A DNA stretch of 58,030 nucleotides. Source: Burkholderiales bacterium (GTDB lineage: Bacteria; Pseudomonadota; Gammaproteobacteria; Burkholderiales; Burkholderiaceae_C). This document shows positions 28,410 through 38,210 of the stretch, piece after piece. Made by a program: the position numbers and the translations under genes. Numbering within the stretch: the first letter of the stretch is position 1; every line of letters starts with the position of its first letter. The DNA is taken from contig JAGWUS010000018.1 of the NCBI GenBank assembly GCA_028868305.1, forward strand, positions 1 to 58,030. Direction: 5' to 3'. Under the pieces are notes generated by a model. That model did no database searches and was not told the origin of the DNA. It saw nothing but the letters and a program-made list of their open reading frames with translations.

Positions 28410-29162
28410 ATGCGGTGGATGTTCAAGATTCTGGGGCCCGGCATTCTGGCCATCAGCCAGGGCGCAGTTCTGGCGGGGGAAGCCCAGGTGGCCGTAGCAG
28501 CCAACTTTGCCGAGCCCATCAAAGCGATCGCGGCCGTGCTGTACAAAACCACTGGCCATACCCTCAAGATCACGCTGGGCGCCACTGGCAACCTGTACGC
28601 CCAGATCCGCAATGGTGCGCCCTTCGATGTGCTGCTGGCTGCAGACACCAGGACGCCCGAGAGGCTCGAAGCCGACGGTCTGGCCCAACCCAGCAGCCGC
28701 TTCACCTATGCCATCGGCAAGCTGGTGCTGTGGTCTGCCGACCCGTCGCGGGTCGATGCCCAGGGCAAGGTTCTGAAAGCGCCCAATCTGGGCAAGGTGG
28801 CTTACGCCAACCCCAGGATTGCCCCCTACGGAGCCGCCGCGGTCCAGGTGATGGAACGGCTGGGAATGACCGCAGCGCTGACGCCCCGGCTGGTACAGGG
28901 CGAAAGCATTGGCCAGACCTTCAACTTTGCCTACAGCGGCAATGCCGACGTGGGCTTTGTCGCCCTGTCCCAGGTGCTGGAAGGCGGTAAGCTCAAAAGC
29001 GGATCGATGTGGGTCATCCCACAAAACCTGTACGACCCCATCGCGCAGGGTGCCGTCGTGCTCCAAAGGGCAGCGGGCAACGAGGCAGCGCAGGCGCTCA
29101 TCACGCTGCTGAAAAGTCCTAACATCAAGGCCCTGATCCGTTCCTACGGCTACGAACTCTGA
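28410..29162 (+). CDS. modA: Molybdate ABC transporter, periplasmic binding protein
   Basis: A 250-residue ModA. The signal peptide ends near VLAGEA. The mature start (VAVAANFAEPIKAI), the ATGNLYAQIRNGAPFDVLLAAD block (quoted across its core) and the late QTFNFAYSGNADVGFVAL region (in part) match the family. It captures molybdate (and often tungstate) for ModBC. A CAGGAG site precedes the ATG. Confidence 0.94.
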   Translation: MRWMFKILGPGILAISQGAVLAGEAQVAVAANFAEPIKAIAAVLYKTTGHTLKITLGATGNLYAQIRNGAPFDVLLAADTRTPERLEADGLAQPSSRFTYAIGKLVLWSADPSRVDAQGKVLKAPNLGKVAYANPRIAPYGAAAVQVMERLGMTAALTPRLVQGESIGQTFNFAYSGNADVGFVALSQVLEGGKLKSGSMWVIPQNLYDPIAQGAVVLQRAAGNEAAQALITLLKSPNIKALIRSYGYEL

Positions 29163-29174
29163 CGCCACCAACCG

Positions 29175-29867
29175 ATGCTGCTGACCAGCGACGACCTGCA
29201 AGCCATTGCGCTGACACTGAAAGTGGCCACGCTGACCACCGGCATCCTGCTGCTGGTCGGTACACCGCTGGCCTGGTGGCTTGCACGCACCCGTTCATGG
29301 ATGAAGGTGCCCCTGACGGCACTGGTGTCCCTGCCCATTGTGTTGCCGCCTTCGGTGCTGGGGTTTTACCTGCTGGTGGTCATGGGACCCCACGGCCCCA
29401 TCGGGCAATGGACGCAGGCGATGGGGCTTGGCGTACTGCCATTTACTTTTTCAGGTCTGGTGGTCGCCTCGGTGTTCTATTCCTTGCCCTTCATGGTGCA
29501 ACCCGTGCACAACGCCATGGAAGCCCTGGGCGAGCGCCCGCTGGAAGTAGCGGCCACATTGCGCGCTTCCCCGCTGGACACTTTTTTCCATGTGGTCCTG
29601 CCTCTGTGCAAACCCGGACTCATCACCGGCACCATCATGAGTTTTGCCCACACGGTGGGTGAGTTTGGTGTGGTGCTGATGGTGGGCGGCAATATTCCGG
29701 GCGTGACCCGCGTAGTGTCGGTACAAATCTTCGACCATGTGGAAGCCATGGAGTATGGCGATGCGCACCGCCTGGCAGCCGTCATGCTGGGCTTCTCCTT
29801 CATCGTGCTGATGGCACTCCACCTGTACAACCAGCGCCAGCGCAACCGTTTGGCAGGTACCGCATGA
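29175..29867 (+). CDS. modB: Molybdate ABC transporter permease
   Basis: A 230-residue inner-membrane permease with about five to six helices. The EAA loop is visible as [20 protein letters not shown] (cytoplasmic contact with ModC), and the family segment [15 protein letters not shown] is present. Its stop overlaps the modC start (GCATGAG), so the two are coupled. Confidence 0.94.
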   Translation: MLLTSDDLQAIALTLKVATLTTGILLLVGTPLAWWLARTRSWMKVPLTALVSLPIVLPPSVLGFYLLVVMGPHGPIGQWTQAMGLGVLPFTFSGLVVASVFYSLPFMVQPVHNAMEALGERPLEVAATLRASPLDTFFHVVLPLCKPGLITGTIMSFAHTVGEFGVVLMVGGNIPGVTRVVSVQIFDHVEAMEYGDAHRLAAVMLGFSFIVLMALHLYNQRQRNRLAGTA

Positions 29868-30997
29868 GTAGTCCGCAATCCTCCGGTACCCCCCTGGAGA
29901 TGCGTGTCCAGCTGCAACGCGCAGGCTTTGCACTCCACATGGACGTACAGTTGCCGCCCCAGGGGGTCAGCGTGCTCTTTGGCCCTTCCGGTTGTGGCAA
30001 AACCACCTGCCTGCGCGTGCTGGCAGGCCTGGAGCGTGGTGCCACAGGCCAGATTCGCGTTGCCGGCGAGGTCTGGCAAGACAGTGCCAGCGGCGTGTTC
30101 CGTGCGCCGCACCTGCGCGCACTGGGCTATGTGTTTCAGGAAGCCAGCCTGTTCGATCACCTGAGCGTGCAGGACAACCTGATGTTTGGCTTCCACCGCA
30201 CCCCAGCAGACCAACGCCGCCACGCCTGGGACCAGAGCCTCGATCTGCTGGGTATTGCGCACCTGCTGCAACGCATGCCGTATGAGCTATCAGGCGGCGA
30301 ACGCCAGCGGGTGGCCATTGCACGCGCGCTGGCCAGCAGCCCGCAGGTGCTGCTGATGGATGAACCCCTGGCTGCGCTGGACGCGCAGCGCAAGGCAGAA
30401 ATCCTGCCCTGGTTGGAGCAACTGCACGCCCAGCTGGACATCCCGGTGCTGTACGTAACGCACTCGCCTGACGAGCTGGCGCGGCTGGCCGACCAGGTGG
30501 TGCTGATGGAGGATGGCCGGGTACGGGAGTGTGGCCCGGTGATCGAGTTGATGGCGCGTCTGGACTTGCCGCTTGCACATGGTGACGGGGCCGCTGCCCT
30601 GATTGCAGCGCGCATCTGTGACCACACACCCTCGGACCTCATGTGCGTGCTTGAATTTGACGGGGGACGCCTGGTGCTACCCCAGACCCGCACCACGCCC
30701 CTGCCCACGGGTACGCCGGTACGCATCCGCATCCAGGCGCGCGACGTGAGCGTGTCGCTGCAAAAGCCGGAACAGACCAGCGTACTCAACATCCTGCCGG
30801 CCACGGTGGTGGATATGGTCGATGACGGCCCTGGCCAGGTGCTGGTGGGCTTGCAGGTGGGCAACGCAGGGCAAGGCACGACCGCAAAGACCACGCGCCT
30901 GCTGTCGCGCATCAGCCAGCTCTCGGCGCGTCGTCTGCGCCTAGCGCCTGGCGTTGCGCTGTACGCCCAGATCAAGGGCGTGGCGATGGTGCGCTGA
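29864..30997 (+). CDS. modC: Molybdate ABC transporter ATPase
   Basis: A 377-residue ATPase. The Walker A motif is GPSGCGKTT, the signature is [15 protein letters not shown], and Walker B is [14 protein letters not shown]-terminal TOBE (Mop) domain (about residues 300-375, [18 protein letters not shown]... [15 protein letters not shown] in part) would bind molybdate and regulate transport. A decayed fragment of the same 3' end occurs at about 34.8 kb. Confidence 0.94.
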   Translation: MSSPQSSGTPLEMRVQLQRAGFALHMDVQLPPQGVSVLFGPSGCGKTTCLRVLAGLERGATGQIRVAGEVWQDSASGVFRAPHLRALGYVFQEASLFDHLSVQDNLMFGFHRTPADQRRHAWDQSLDLLGIAHLLQRMPYELSGGERQRVAIARALASSPQVLLMDEPLAALDAQRKAEILPWLEQLHAQLDIPVLYVTHSPDELARLADQVVLMEDGRVRECGPVIELMARLDLPLAHGDGAAALIAARICDHTPSDLMCVLEFDGGRLVLPQTRTTPLPTGTPVRIRIQARDVSVSLQKPEQTSVLNILPATVVDMVDDGPGQVLVGLQVGNAGQGTTAKTTRLLSRISQLSARRLRLAPGVALYAQIKGVAMVR

Positions 30998-31013
30998 ACG
31001 CTAAAGTCAAAGA

Positions 31014-31748
31014 TCAATCAATCTTGTCTTCAATCCGCTGCGCCGCATGCTTGTCTGCCTCCAGCACATCATGTGCGGTGCGGCCCTTTTTGACGTTGCT
31101 CCACCAGCCGTAGCCCAACACACCCGCTGTGAGGATCATCGCCAGATACGGCGTGCCATGGAAGATGGAAGGCAGGAACGGCTGAATCGCCTTGTCCGAG
31201 TCAATCATCTCGCCCGCGGTCCAGGCAATGAGCGCGGCGCCCACATAGACCACGATGGGGAAGCGGTCCATGATCTTCATGATCACCGTACTGCCCACCA
31301 CAATCAGGGGAATCGACAGCGCCAGGCCTGTGATCAGCAGCGTCCAGTCCCCTTTGGCTACGCCCGCAATGGCCAGGGTGTTGTCCAGGCTCATCACCAC
31401 ATCGGCAATCAGGATGGTCTTGACCGCGCCCATCAGGTCCGAGTGGGAATGGTGCTCGCCCTCTTCCTCGTCGTCTTCGACCAGCAGCTGCACGGCAATC
31501 CAGACCAGCAGCAGGCCCCCCACACATTGCAGAAACGGAATCTTCAAGAGTTCCACGGCAATCACTGTCAGCGCAATACGCAGAACAATGGCGCCGCCAC
31601 TGCCCCACAGAATCGCTTTCTTCTGGTGCTGTGCTGGCAGATTGCGGGCAGCCAGCGCAATGACCACCGCGTTGTCGCCGGACAGCACGATGTTGACCAG
31701 CATGATCTGCGCCAGAGCGGCCAGGAATGAGGGAGAGAGAAAGTCCAT
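31014..31748 (-). CDS. TerC family integral membrane protein
   Basis: A 244-residue protein with about seven transmembrane helices. The TerC signatures NIVLSGDNAVVIALAARNL and VVMSLDNTLAIAGVA carry the two paired Asp-Asn motifs. A histidine- and glutamate-rich loop (EDDEEEGEHHSHSD) separates the halves. Relatives export Mn2+ or support metalation of secreted enzymes. The leader (31749-31835) does not clearly form a yybP-ykoY riboswitch. It is convergent with modC. Confidence 0.9.
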   Translation of the reverse strand: MDFLSPSFLAALAQIMLVNIVLSGDNAVVIALAARNLPAQHQKKAILWGSGGAIVLRIALTVIAVELLKIPFLQCVGGLLLVWIAVQLLVEDDEEEGEHHSHSDLMGAVKTILIADVVMSLDNTLAIAGVAKGDWTLLITGLALSIPLIVVGSTVIMKIMDRFPIVVYVGAALIAWTAGEMIDSDKAIQPFLPSIFHGTPYLAMILTAGVLGYGWWSNVKKGRTAHDVLEADKHAAQRIEDKID

Positions 31749-31835
31749 TGCCGTATCCTTTTATTTTTTCAGTTAGTAAGGTCCTCGCCACCCAAATTTT
31801 GCACTTCCCCTGCCCAATCGGGGCTGCATGAAACT

Positions 31836-33716
31836 CTATTTACGGGACGCGAGCACCGTTGCCAGAAGCTCTCTGACATCGTCTGCCTTGAAAGGTTTGC
31901 CAAGAAAATGATTCATACCAGCCTCCGCACAGGCGATCTTGTCTGAGGGCATGGCATTTGCAGTCATTGCAACAATGACAACGTGTTTCCGACCAAGACT
32001 GCGCTCCAGTTCACGGATTTTTCGTGTTGCTTCCAGACCGTCCATGACAGGCATTTGCATGTCCATGAATATGATGTCAAATTCCTTGCTGCGCACGGCG
32101 TCCAGTCCCAGTTCGCCGTTCTCTGACAGGACAACATGATGCCCTGCACGTTCAATTATTTTTGTTGCCAGAACCTGGTTGATCGGATGATCTTCCACCA
32201 CTAGCACTTCCAGAGCATCCGGGATGGTGGGATCGCCCGCTTCCGCTGAGCTTTGCGTCCTTGCCTTGGACAGAGGTAAAAAATTTGCCGGGTCCGGATC
32301 GAGCTTCACGGTAAAGTGAAATGTGCTTCCTACACCCTCCGTCGATTCAAGCCAGACAGTGCCTCCCATCAGGTGCACCAGTTTTCTGGAAATGCTCAAC
32401 CCCAGTCCAGTGCCACCAAAGTGCCGGGTGGTGGAGTTGTCGGCCTGAGTGAATGCTTCAAAAATAAGCTTTTGCTTGGCCTTCGCGATACCAATACCTG
32501 TATCGGAGACCCAGAAGTGCATGAGGGGTGCATGCGCACCACCGAACTCCATGCCTAATGTCACGACCCCTTTTTCAGTGAACTTAATGGCATTTCCGAT
32601 CATGTTGGTAATCACCTGCCGCAACCGGCCGGGGTCGCCATAATAGAGGGTCGGCATGCTTGGCAGTTGGTGGGTTTCGATGCGCAAGCCTTTTTGCTCT
32701 GCCCGATACGCAAGCGGCACAAGCATTTCAGCAACGACCTCCGGGAGGTTGAATTGAATATGCTCAATAGTCAACTTCCCGGCCTCAATTTTCGAAAAAT
32801 CAAGAATGTCGTTGATTACGACCAACAGGGAGTCCGCCGATGTCTTCACAGCGTGCAGGTGATCGCGCTGTTGCGGTGTAAGTGAGGTGTCCAAAACCAA
32901 GTCGGTCATGCCTATGATGCCATTCATGGGTGTGCGAATTTCATGGCTCATATTTGCCAGGAACTCGCTTTTGGCCTTGTTTGCGATTTCGGCGTTTTCC
33001 TTGGCTAGCGTCAATTCCGTCACCCGGTCGCGAATGGTGCGCGACATCAGATTGAAGGCAACGCCCAGTTGCCCAAGTTCATCCCTACCCTCCTTGACAG
33101 GTGCAGGCGTGAGATTTCCAGAGGCCACCTGCTCGCTGGCTCGGGTTAACTCCACCAATTGGCGCGTCATCCAGAACACTAGCCCCGACAGCATCAAAAA
33201 AGACAAAACAAGTTCGCCTACTGCGATCAGCACACCCTGCGTCAGTAGCGCATGTCGGGCAATGATGATGTGTGACATGTCCAGCCCGAACTGCAGGCTT
33301 CCCATCGGCTGACCGAACATCATGATTGCGTGCTTGAAGTGGTACACAGGCTTATCGATCAGCCGGTCCATCTCCAGCTTTTCCTCTGCATCCGGTAGCT
33401 TTTGTCCGGTCGGCCAACCGCTACTGGCAACGGGACTGCCGTAGGCATCTGCCACCACCAGGTAATTAACCCCGCTTTTGCTTAGACTTTCATCCAGCAC
33501 CGACTGAACGGTTGCGTAGTCCCGCTGAGCCAAAGGCGCTACGATCGCAGCAGTAAGAATCGGCGTAATTTGGCGTGCGTGCTGCCCGACTTGCTCCACC
33601 ATGTATTTGTTCATCAGTCGAATGCTGTTGGTCACGAGAAGTGTCAACATCACAAATTCAACGAGCATCGCGGCCAACAGCAACCGACCGCGCACTGATC
33701 CAAGCTGAGCACTCAT
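31836..33716 (-). CDS. Membrane hybrid histidine kinase
   Basis: A 626-residue kinase. A first transmembrane helix ([17 protein letters not shown]) precedes a periplasmic domain (about residues 40-150). A second helix near residue 170 ([13 protein letters not shown]) leads into HAMP. Then come HisKA ([18 protein letters not shown]), HATPase ([20 protein letters not shown]) and a receiver ([20 protein letters not shown]). The preferred start is ATG 33716. The upstream gene encodes a periplasmic binding protein that likely presents the signal to the sensor domain. Confidence 0.9.
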   Translation of the reverse strand: MSAQLGSVRGRLLLAAMLVEFVMLTLLVTNSIRLMNKYMVEQVGQHARQITPILTAAIVAPLAQRDYATVQSVLDESLSKSGVNYLVVADAYGSPVASSGWPTGQKLPDAEEKLEMDRLIDKPVYHFKHAIMMFGQPMGSLQFGLDMSHIIIARHALLTQGVLIAVGELVLSFLMLSGLVFWMTRQLVELTRASEQVASGNLTPAPVKEGRDELGQLGVAFNLMSRTIRDRVTELTLAKENAEIANKAKSEFLANMSHEIRTPMNGIIGMTDLVLDTSLTPQQRDHLHAVKTSADSLLVVINDILDFSKIEAGKLTIEHIQFNLPEVVAEMLVPLAYRAEQKGLRIETHQLPSMPTLYYGDPGRLRQVITNMIGNAIKFTEKGVVTLGMEFGGAHAPLMHFWVSDTGIGIAKAKQKLIFEAFTQADNSTTRHFGGTGLGLSISRKLVHLMGGTVWLESTEGVGSTFHFTVKLDPDPANFLPLSKARTQSSAEAGDPTIPDALEVLVVEDHPINQVLATKIIERAGHHVVLSENGELGLDAVRSKEFDIIFMDMQMPVMDGLEATRKIRELERSLGRKHVVIVAMTANAMPSDKIACAEAGMNHFLGKPFKADDVRELLATVLASRK

Positions 33717-33744
33717 TGTGCCTGCCACTCTCTAGCAGAGTCCG

Positions 33745-34569
33745 TCAACGCAGGCTTTGACGCACTTCTTTGGCATAAGGATCCATAGACACAAGTTCAT
33801 TGGGTTTCAACTTGCGGTACCCATCCAACTTGTATTTAGCAAAATAGGCCTTCCCTTCCGCGCTGTCGGCAAATGTGGAGAGCGCGTTTTCTATTCTGCT
33901 CATATTGGCACTTTGTCGCTTATTGAGCATGTAGACCCGACCTGCAAGGGGCTCACTGATGGCCAGGAATCGCAATTGCGACTGCACATCCCGTGCAAGG
34001 CTCTGGTAATTCGCCAGGGATGTAAACCCTGCAACCGCTTCACCAGACAGTACTAGCCTAGCCACACTGTCCGATGCACTCACGTAATTCAGTGTGTCGG
34101 GGTCACCGTTTTTCTTGAGCCAGTGCTGGCCCCACAGGGTGACAAGCGATGTGGGCGACAGGCCGAGCACTGGCTTTCCCCTGAGTTCCTTGGCTGTTGT
34201 AATGGTGCTATTTCCCGCCACCAGCGCAACCGCCCTGAAGTCCGCACTGTAGGTGAGTAGTGGCAGGTATTGCGCATCGGTTTGGGCCAAGCGGGCCTGA
34301 TGACCTGTTGTTACCGCGATGTCATACTCTTGATTCAACATGCGCCGAGCAAACTCGGTAAAGTCCGGAGCGGTTACCACCTCTACTGGCACGCCCAGTG
34401 ATTTCTCTAATTGAATGCGGAGTGGCTGGTACATCTCCAGGATAACCCTGGCGCTGGTGTGCGGCGCCACTCCAAAACGAAACGCTTGGGTTGATTGCGC
34501 GCTTGCGCCGGAAACCAGCAACGTGATCAGCACGAAAATGAGCGAGCGCAGTAGGATAGGAATTTTCAT
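33745..34569 (-). CDS. PhnD-like periplasmic binding protein, sensor-linked
   Basis: A 274-residue exported protein. The signal peptide (ILLRSLIFVLITLLVSGASA) precedes a PhnD/phosphonate-type type II binding fold (FRFGVAPHTSARVI, YDIAVTTGHQARLAQ, KPVLGLSPTSLVTL). It has no transporter genes beside it. It lies 28 bases before the hybrid kinase, so it most likely works as the kinase's periplasmic ligand receptor rather than in uptake. The ligand is unknown (oxyanion-like ligands occur in the family). Confidence 0.82.
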   Translation of the reverse strand: MKIPILLRSLIFVLITLLVSGASAQSTQAFRFGVAPHTSARVILEMYQPLRIQLEKSLGVPVEVVTAPDFTEFARRMLNQEYDIAVTTGHQARLAQTDAQYLPLLTYSADFRAVALVAGNSTITTAKELRGKPVLGLSPTSLVTLWGQHWLKKNGDPDTLNYVSASDSVARLVLSGEAVAGFTSLANYQSLARDVQSQLRFLAISEPLAGRVYMLNKRQSANMSRIENALSTFADSAEGKAYFAKYKLDGYRKLKPNELVSMDPYAKEVRQSLR

Positions 34570-34813
34570 TTATGCGTTGTTCCCCTGTGTAGTCTGACAA
34601 TATTCGGTTGTCGCTATTGTATTTGGGCTTTTATGATTGAGGCCTCCCTCATAGGGTGTTGAAGCGTTACATGCCAACGAAACTACAAACCCTCAACACG
34701 GCAGCCTATCAGACGTTTGAGTACTAACGCAAGCCCACACTACGCGATCGAAATCCGCATACCGAGTCAGGGCTGCGTTTGGACGCTACTTTTTCACCGC
34801 ATCCTTTAATGGA

Positions 34814-34966
34814 CTTGCAAGTGGGCGACGCGGGGCACGACCATGAATGCCGCGTGTCCGCTGTCACGCATCCGCCTACTCTCGGCGCGCCGCTCGGGGC
34901 TGGTGGCTGGCATCTAGCCACTCGCGGTACCCAAGATCAAGGGCCTGGCGACAGTGCGCCGAAATG
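34814..34966 (+). pseudogene. Decayed fragment of a modC 3' end
   Basis: Aligns with intact modC 30850-30998. Matching blocks in order are TTGCAAGTGGGCGACGC, CTGTCACGCATC, CTCTCGGCGCG and AAGATCAAGGGCCTGGCGA. Several small indels break the frame. The rest of the gap 34570-34813 shows only a weak dyad (arms at 34656-34662 and 34693-34699) and no gene. Confidence 0.7.
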
Positions 34967-34984
34967 GCTACATCTCAGACAGAA

Positions 34985-35960
34985 TCACTCCAACGTGACA
35001 TTCGCTTTGGTCACCAGCTTGCCAAAGCGCGCCTGCTCCGATTTGAAAAATTGAGCCGATGCATCGGGTGTCATCGGGTTAATCACGTTTTCCTGCTTGG
35101 CCATGGCAGCTTTAACGGCGGGGTCGTTGAAAGCGGTGACGAACGCATCGTGGATGCGTTTGACGTGTGCTGCGGACATTTTGGCGGGGCCAATCACTGC
35201 AAACCAGCCTGCCACATCGACATCGGGAAACCCCTGTTCTGCAATCGTGGGCACATCCGGCATCGACGCAACGCGGCTCTTTCCCATGATGCCGATGGCG
35301 CGCAATGTGCCGGCTTTCAATTGCCCCTGAATGGCGGGCAGCGCCACGACGCCCAGTTCTACCTGGCCAGACATGAGGTCCACCACCATGGGGCCCGTGC
35401 CCTTGTAGGGAATATGGCGAACCTGTGCACCTGCCGCCTCAACAAACATCTCACCCGCGAGGTGAATGATGGTGCCGTTGCCAGAAGACGCGTAGTTGTA
35501 TTCCCCGGGCTTGGCCTTCAGGAAAGCCTGCAGTTCCTTGGCCGTCTTTGCGGGCACTTTGGCCGGATTGACCACCAGTACGAACGGGGTTGCGCCCACC
35601 ACGGTGATTGGGGTGATATCCGCCAGGCTGTCATAGGGCATTTTTTTGAAAACACTGGGATTCACGGCGTGGTTGTTGGACACCACGGCAATCGTCTGGC
35701 CATCGGGTGCCGCCTTTACCAGCGCCTGCGTTCCGGTGATGCCACCGGCCCCGGGGCATGTTCTCAATAACCACGGGCTGGTCACCCAGGGCCTTGCTCA
35801 GTGCCGTCTGCGCAGACCGCATGATGGTGTCAACACCGGAGCCGGCCCCCACCGGCAGGATCACGCGCAAGGGCGTGGTTTGCGCGAGCGCTGAACCTCC
35901 AAGTGCCAAGCCCAATGCAAGTGACAGTGCAGTGCGACGATTGAAAAATGTTGTGATCAT
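34985..35960 (-). pseudogene. Bug-family tripartite transporter binding protein, frameshifted
   Basis: A TctC/Bug periplasmic solute-binding protein split between two frames. The 5' part gives a signal peptide (LALGLALGGSALA) and LRVILPVGAGSGVDT through VVIENMP. The 3' part resumes with GAGGITGTQALVKAAPDGQT and runs to the natural end (ANVTLE). One extra base in the run CCCCGGGG (35749-35756) explains the break; removing it restores a normal protein of about 320 residues. It is adjacent to the CoA-transferase, suggesting uptake of a carboxylic acid used by this cluster. A sequencing error is possible. Confidence 0.85.
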
Positions 35961-36000
35961 GTTGTCTCCAGAAGAATGGCTATTGAGAAAATGAAATGGA

Positions 36001-37152
36001 TCAAGCTTTGAGAGAAGCCAGCACCTCTTCTGTGTGCTGGCCAATGCGGGGCAAGGGCATGCGTACACCAGGTCGGCGTCCACCCATGAGCAGCGGCAAC
36101 AGCATCACCTGCGTTTCACCGTCTTCTGTTTCCATGGGCACCAGACCACCGCTCTGGATAAGGTGTTCATCTTTCACCAACTGATCCGGGCGAACCACCT
36201 TGGCGTAGGGCAGACCTGCTGCCTGCAACTTGTCGCACAGTACATCAATTTCCCATTGGCAGATGGATTCGCCCAGACGTTTGAGCAGTTCGGACCGTAC
36301 TTCCACGCGCTGGGCATTGGTCAGCAATGCGGGGTCGGTAGCCAGGTCCGGGCGACCCAGCACGTCGCACAATGCCAGGTACTGCTTGTCGCTCACCGCG
36401 CCGATGAAGAGTTGCTCTCCATGCGCCACATCAAAGGTGTCATACACACTCCAGGCCGATACGCGGGAGGGGAAAGGCGGCGGCACTTCGCCCGTCATCT
36501 GGTATTGCTGCATGTGCTGTGCAGCCAACAGACAACAGTTCTCAAACAGGGCACTCTGTATTTCCTGGCCCTTGCCCGTGCGATCTCGCTCACGCAGCGC
36601 GGCCAGCACACCAATAGCACCAAACATGCCGCCCATGATGTCGTTCACCGAGGTGCCAGCGCGCAAGGGGCGGCCTTTGGGTCCGGTCATGTAGGTCAGG
36701 CCAGCCATGTTCTGTACCACTTCATCCAGTGCTAGGCGATCTTCGTACGGGCCGGGCAAAAAGCCTTTGTGCGAAACATAGATCAGCTTCGGAAACTGGA
36801 CCTCAAGGTCTTTGTAGCTCAGGCCCAGTTTCTCCATCATGCCGGGGCGAAAGTTCTCCAGCACCACATCACTCTGGCCAATCAGGTCTTTGGCACTGGC
36901 CAGTCCCTGCTCGGTGTGGATGTCAAGCACCACACTCTTTTTGTTGCGGTTGAAGCTGCGAAAGAAGCCAATGCCCAGCCCCGGCAGATTGCGTGTCTTG
37001 TCGCCGCCGGGTGGCTCGATCTTGATGACCTCAGCGCCCAGGTCGGCCAGGATCATGCCGCAGGTGGGGCCCATCACCATGTGGGTGAATTCAACGACGC
37101 GGACGCCTTCCAGGGGGAGGCCGGTGGCGGAGTTTGTATTGGACGTGGTCAT
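36001..37152 (-). CDS. Class III CoA-transferase (CaiB/BaiF family)
   Basis: A 383-residue enzyme that moves CoA between carboxylic acids. N-terminal features are VVEFTHMVMGPTCGMILADLGAEVIKIEPP (seen in part) and ENFRPGMMEKLGL. The block expected to carry the catalytic aspartate reads QSALFENCC, with Glu where formyl-CoA transferase has Asp. The ATG at 37152 overlaps the TGA of the lyase gene (ATGA), so they form an operon: lyase, transferase, Bug protein. Confidence 0.88.
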   Translation of the reverse strand: MTTSNTNSATGLPLEGVRVVEFTHMVMGPTCGMILADLGAEVIKIEPPGGDKTRNLPGLGIGFFRSFNRNKKSVVLDIHTEQGLASAKDLIGQSDVVLENFRPGMMEKLGLSYKDLEVQFPKLIYVSHKGFLPGPYEDRLALDEVVQNMAGLTYMTGPKGRPLRAGTSVNDIMGGMFGAIGVLAALRERDRTGKGQEIQSALFENCCLLAAQHMQQYQMTGEVPPPFPSRVSAWSVYDTFDVAHGEQLFIGAVSDKQYLALCDVLGRPDLATDPALLTNAQRVEVRSELLKRLGESICQWEIDVLCDKLQAAGLPYAKVVRPDQLVKDEHLIQSGGLVPMETEDGETQVMLLPLLMGGRRPGVRMPLPRIGQHTEEVLASLKA

Positions 37153-38078
37153 GGTTGTGAGTGAAAGGTTTTGGGCAGGCCGGCTCGCCACAGCGTTCCG
37201 TGGGTGGGTTCGCCGTCGAGCCAATGCACCAGTTGCTGGCGCAAGTCCAGCAGCAGGGGCAGGTCCATGCCCGTACGCACGCCACTGGCTTCCAGCATGA
37301 AGGCCAGGTCTTCGGTGGCTGCATTGCCGCTGGCACCCGGCGCATGCGGGCAGCCACCAATGCCGGCCAGCGAGGCATCAAACCGCGTGACGCCCAGCTG
37401 CAGGGCCGCGTACACATTGGCCAGTGCCAGGCCCCGCGTATCGTGAAAATGGCCGCAGCAGAATGCGCCGCCTGCAATACGCAACGCCTGCTCAAACAAG
37501 TCGCTCACCGACCTGGGGTCGGCGTAGCCCACGGTGTCGGCCAAGCTGACGCGGTCAGCACCCGCATCCAGCAGTGCCTGCATCAGCCGCAGCACTTCAC
37601 TATGCTTCACCTCGCCTTGCAGGGCGCACCCAAAAGCCGTACCCACGCCACCTTCGATGAGGGTCTTCTTGCCAGAGGCATCGCGCGCGGCGCGAATGCG
37701 GCGCATTTCATCGACCACCTCGTCCGGCGTCTTACGCAGATTCGCCAGACTGTGGGCATGGCTGGCCGAAAGGGGCAGCAGCATCAGGTCGGCATTGGCG
37801 TCCAGCGCCCGCTCTGCACCTTTGAGGTTGGGCACCAGCACCGACGCCACCAACCCAGGCAGCGTTTGAGCATAGGCCAGCACCTCTGCAGTATCGGCCA
37901 GTTGGGGCAGCAACTTCGGTGGCACAAACGAGCCGACTTCTATCTCGCGCTGCCCTGCGGCATAAGCCCGGGACACCCATTCGCACTTCCTGGCGGTTGG
38001 CAGGATGGTCGCAATGCTTTGCAGGCCATCGCGCAAACCCACTTCTCGAATCACGGCGGTGGCAGGCAGGTTTTTCAT
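37149..38078 (-). CDS. Hydroxymethylglutaryl-CoA lyase-like enzyme
   Basis: A 309-residue DRE-TIM barrel lyase. The catalytic motif region is IREVGLRDGLQS. The metal-binding HFHDTRG motif and the loop with GIGGCPHAPGASGNAATEDL (active-site Cys) match HMG-CoA lyase. The partner CoA-transferase suggests activation then cleavage of a 3-hydroxy acid (HMG, citramalate-like). The start is ATG 38078, with GGAG upstream; an ATG at 38105 is possible. Confidence 0.88.
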   Translation of the reverse strand: MKNLPATAVIREVGLRDGLQSIATILPTARKCEWVSRAYAAGQREIEVGSFVPPKLLPQLADTAEVLAYAQTLPGLVASVLVPNLKGAERALDANADLMLLPLSASHAHSLANLRKTPDEVVDEMRRIRAARDASGKKTLIEGGVGTAFGCALQGEVKHSEVLRLMQALLDAGADRVSLADTVGYADPRSVSDLFEQALRIAGGAFCCGHFHDTRGLALANVYAALQLGVTRFDASLAGIGGCPHAPGASGNAATEDLAFMLEASGVRTGMDLPLLLDLRQQLVHWLDGEPTHGTLWRAGLPKTFHSQP

Positions 38079-38133
38079 GAAGGGAAATCTCCGGAACATG
38101 GGCAATTAAGTGGCTTGGCGTATAGTTTCTAAA

Positions 38134-38167
38134 ATTCCAAATAACACTTCAAGCGTTAATTTGGAAT
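38134..38167. promoter_or_regulatory. 34-bp palindrome, likely LysR operator
   Basis: Perfect 9-base outer arms ATTCCAAAT/ATTTGGAAT enclose a second dyad AACACTT/AAGCGTT (one mismatch). It lies in the divergent gap between the lyase and LysR genes. A further half-site-like ATTCCATAT follows about 7 bases later. Confidence 0.65.
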
Positions 38168-38210
38168 GATCAACATTCCATATCGGAACTTTAAGCAAGG
38201 GTTTCCCCGG

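Noticed and set aside
31749..31835. A yybP-ykoY manganese riboswitch upstream of terC
   Set aside because: Only a short CCCC/GGGG pairing is present; the conserved riboswitch elements were not found.
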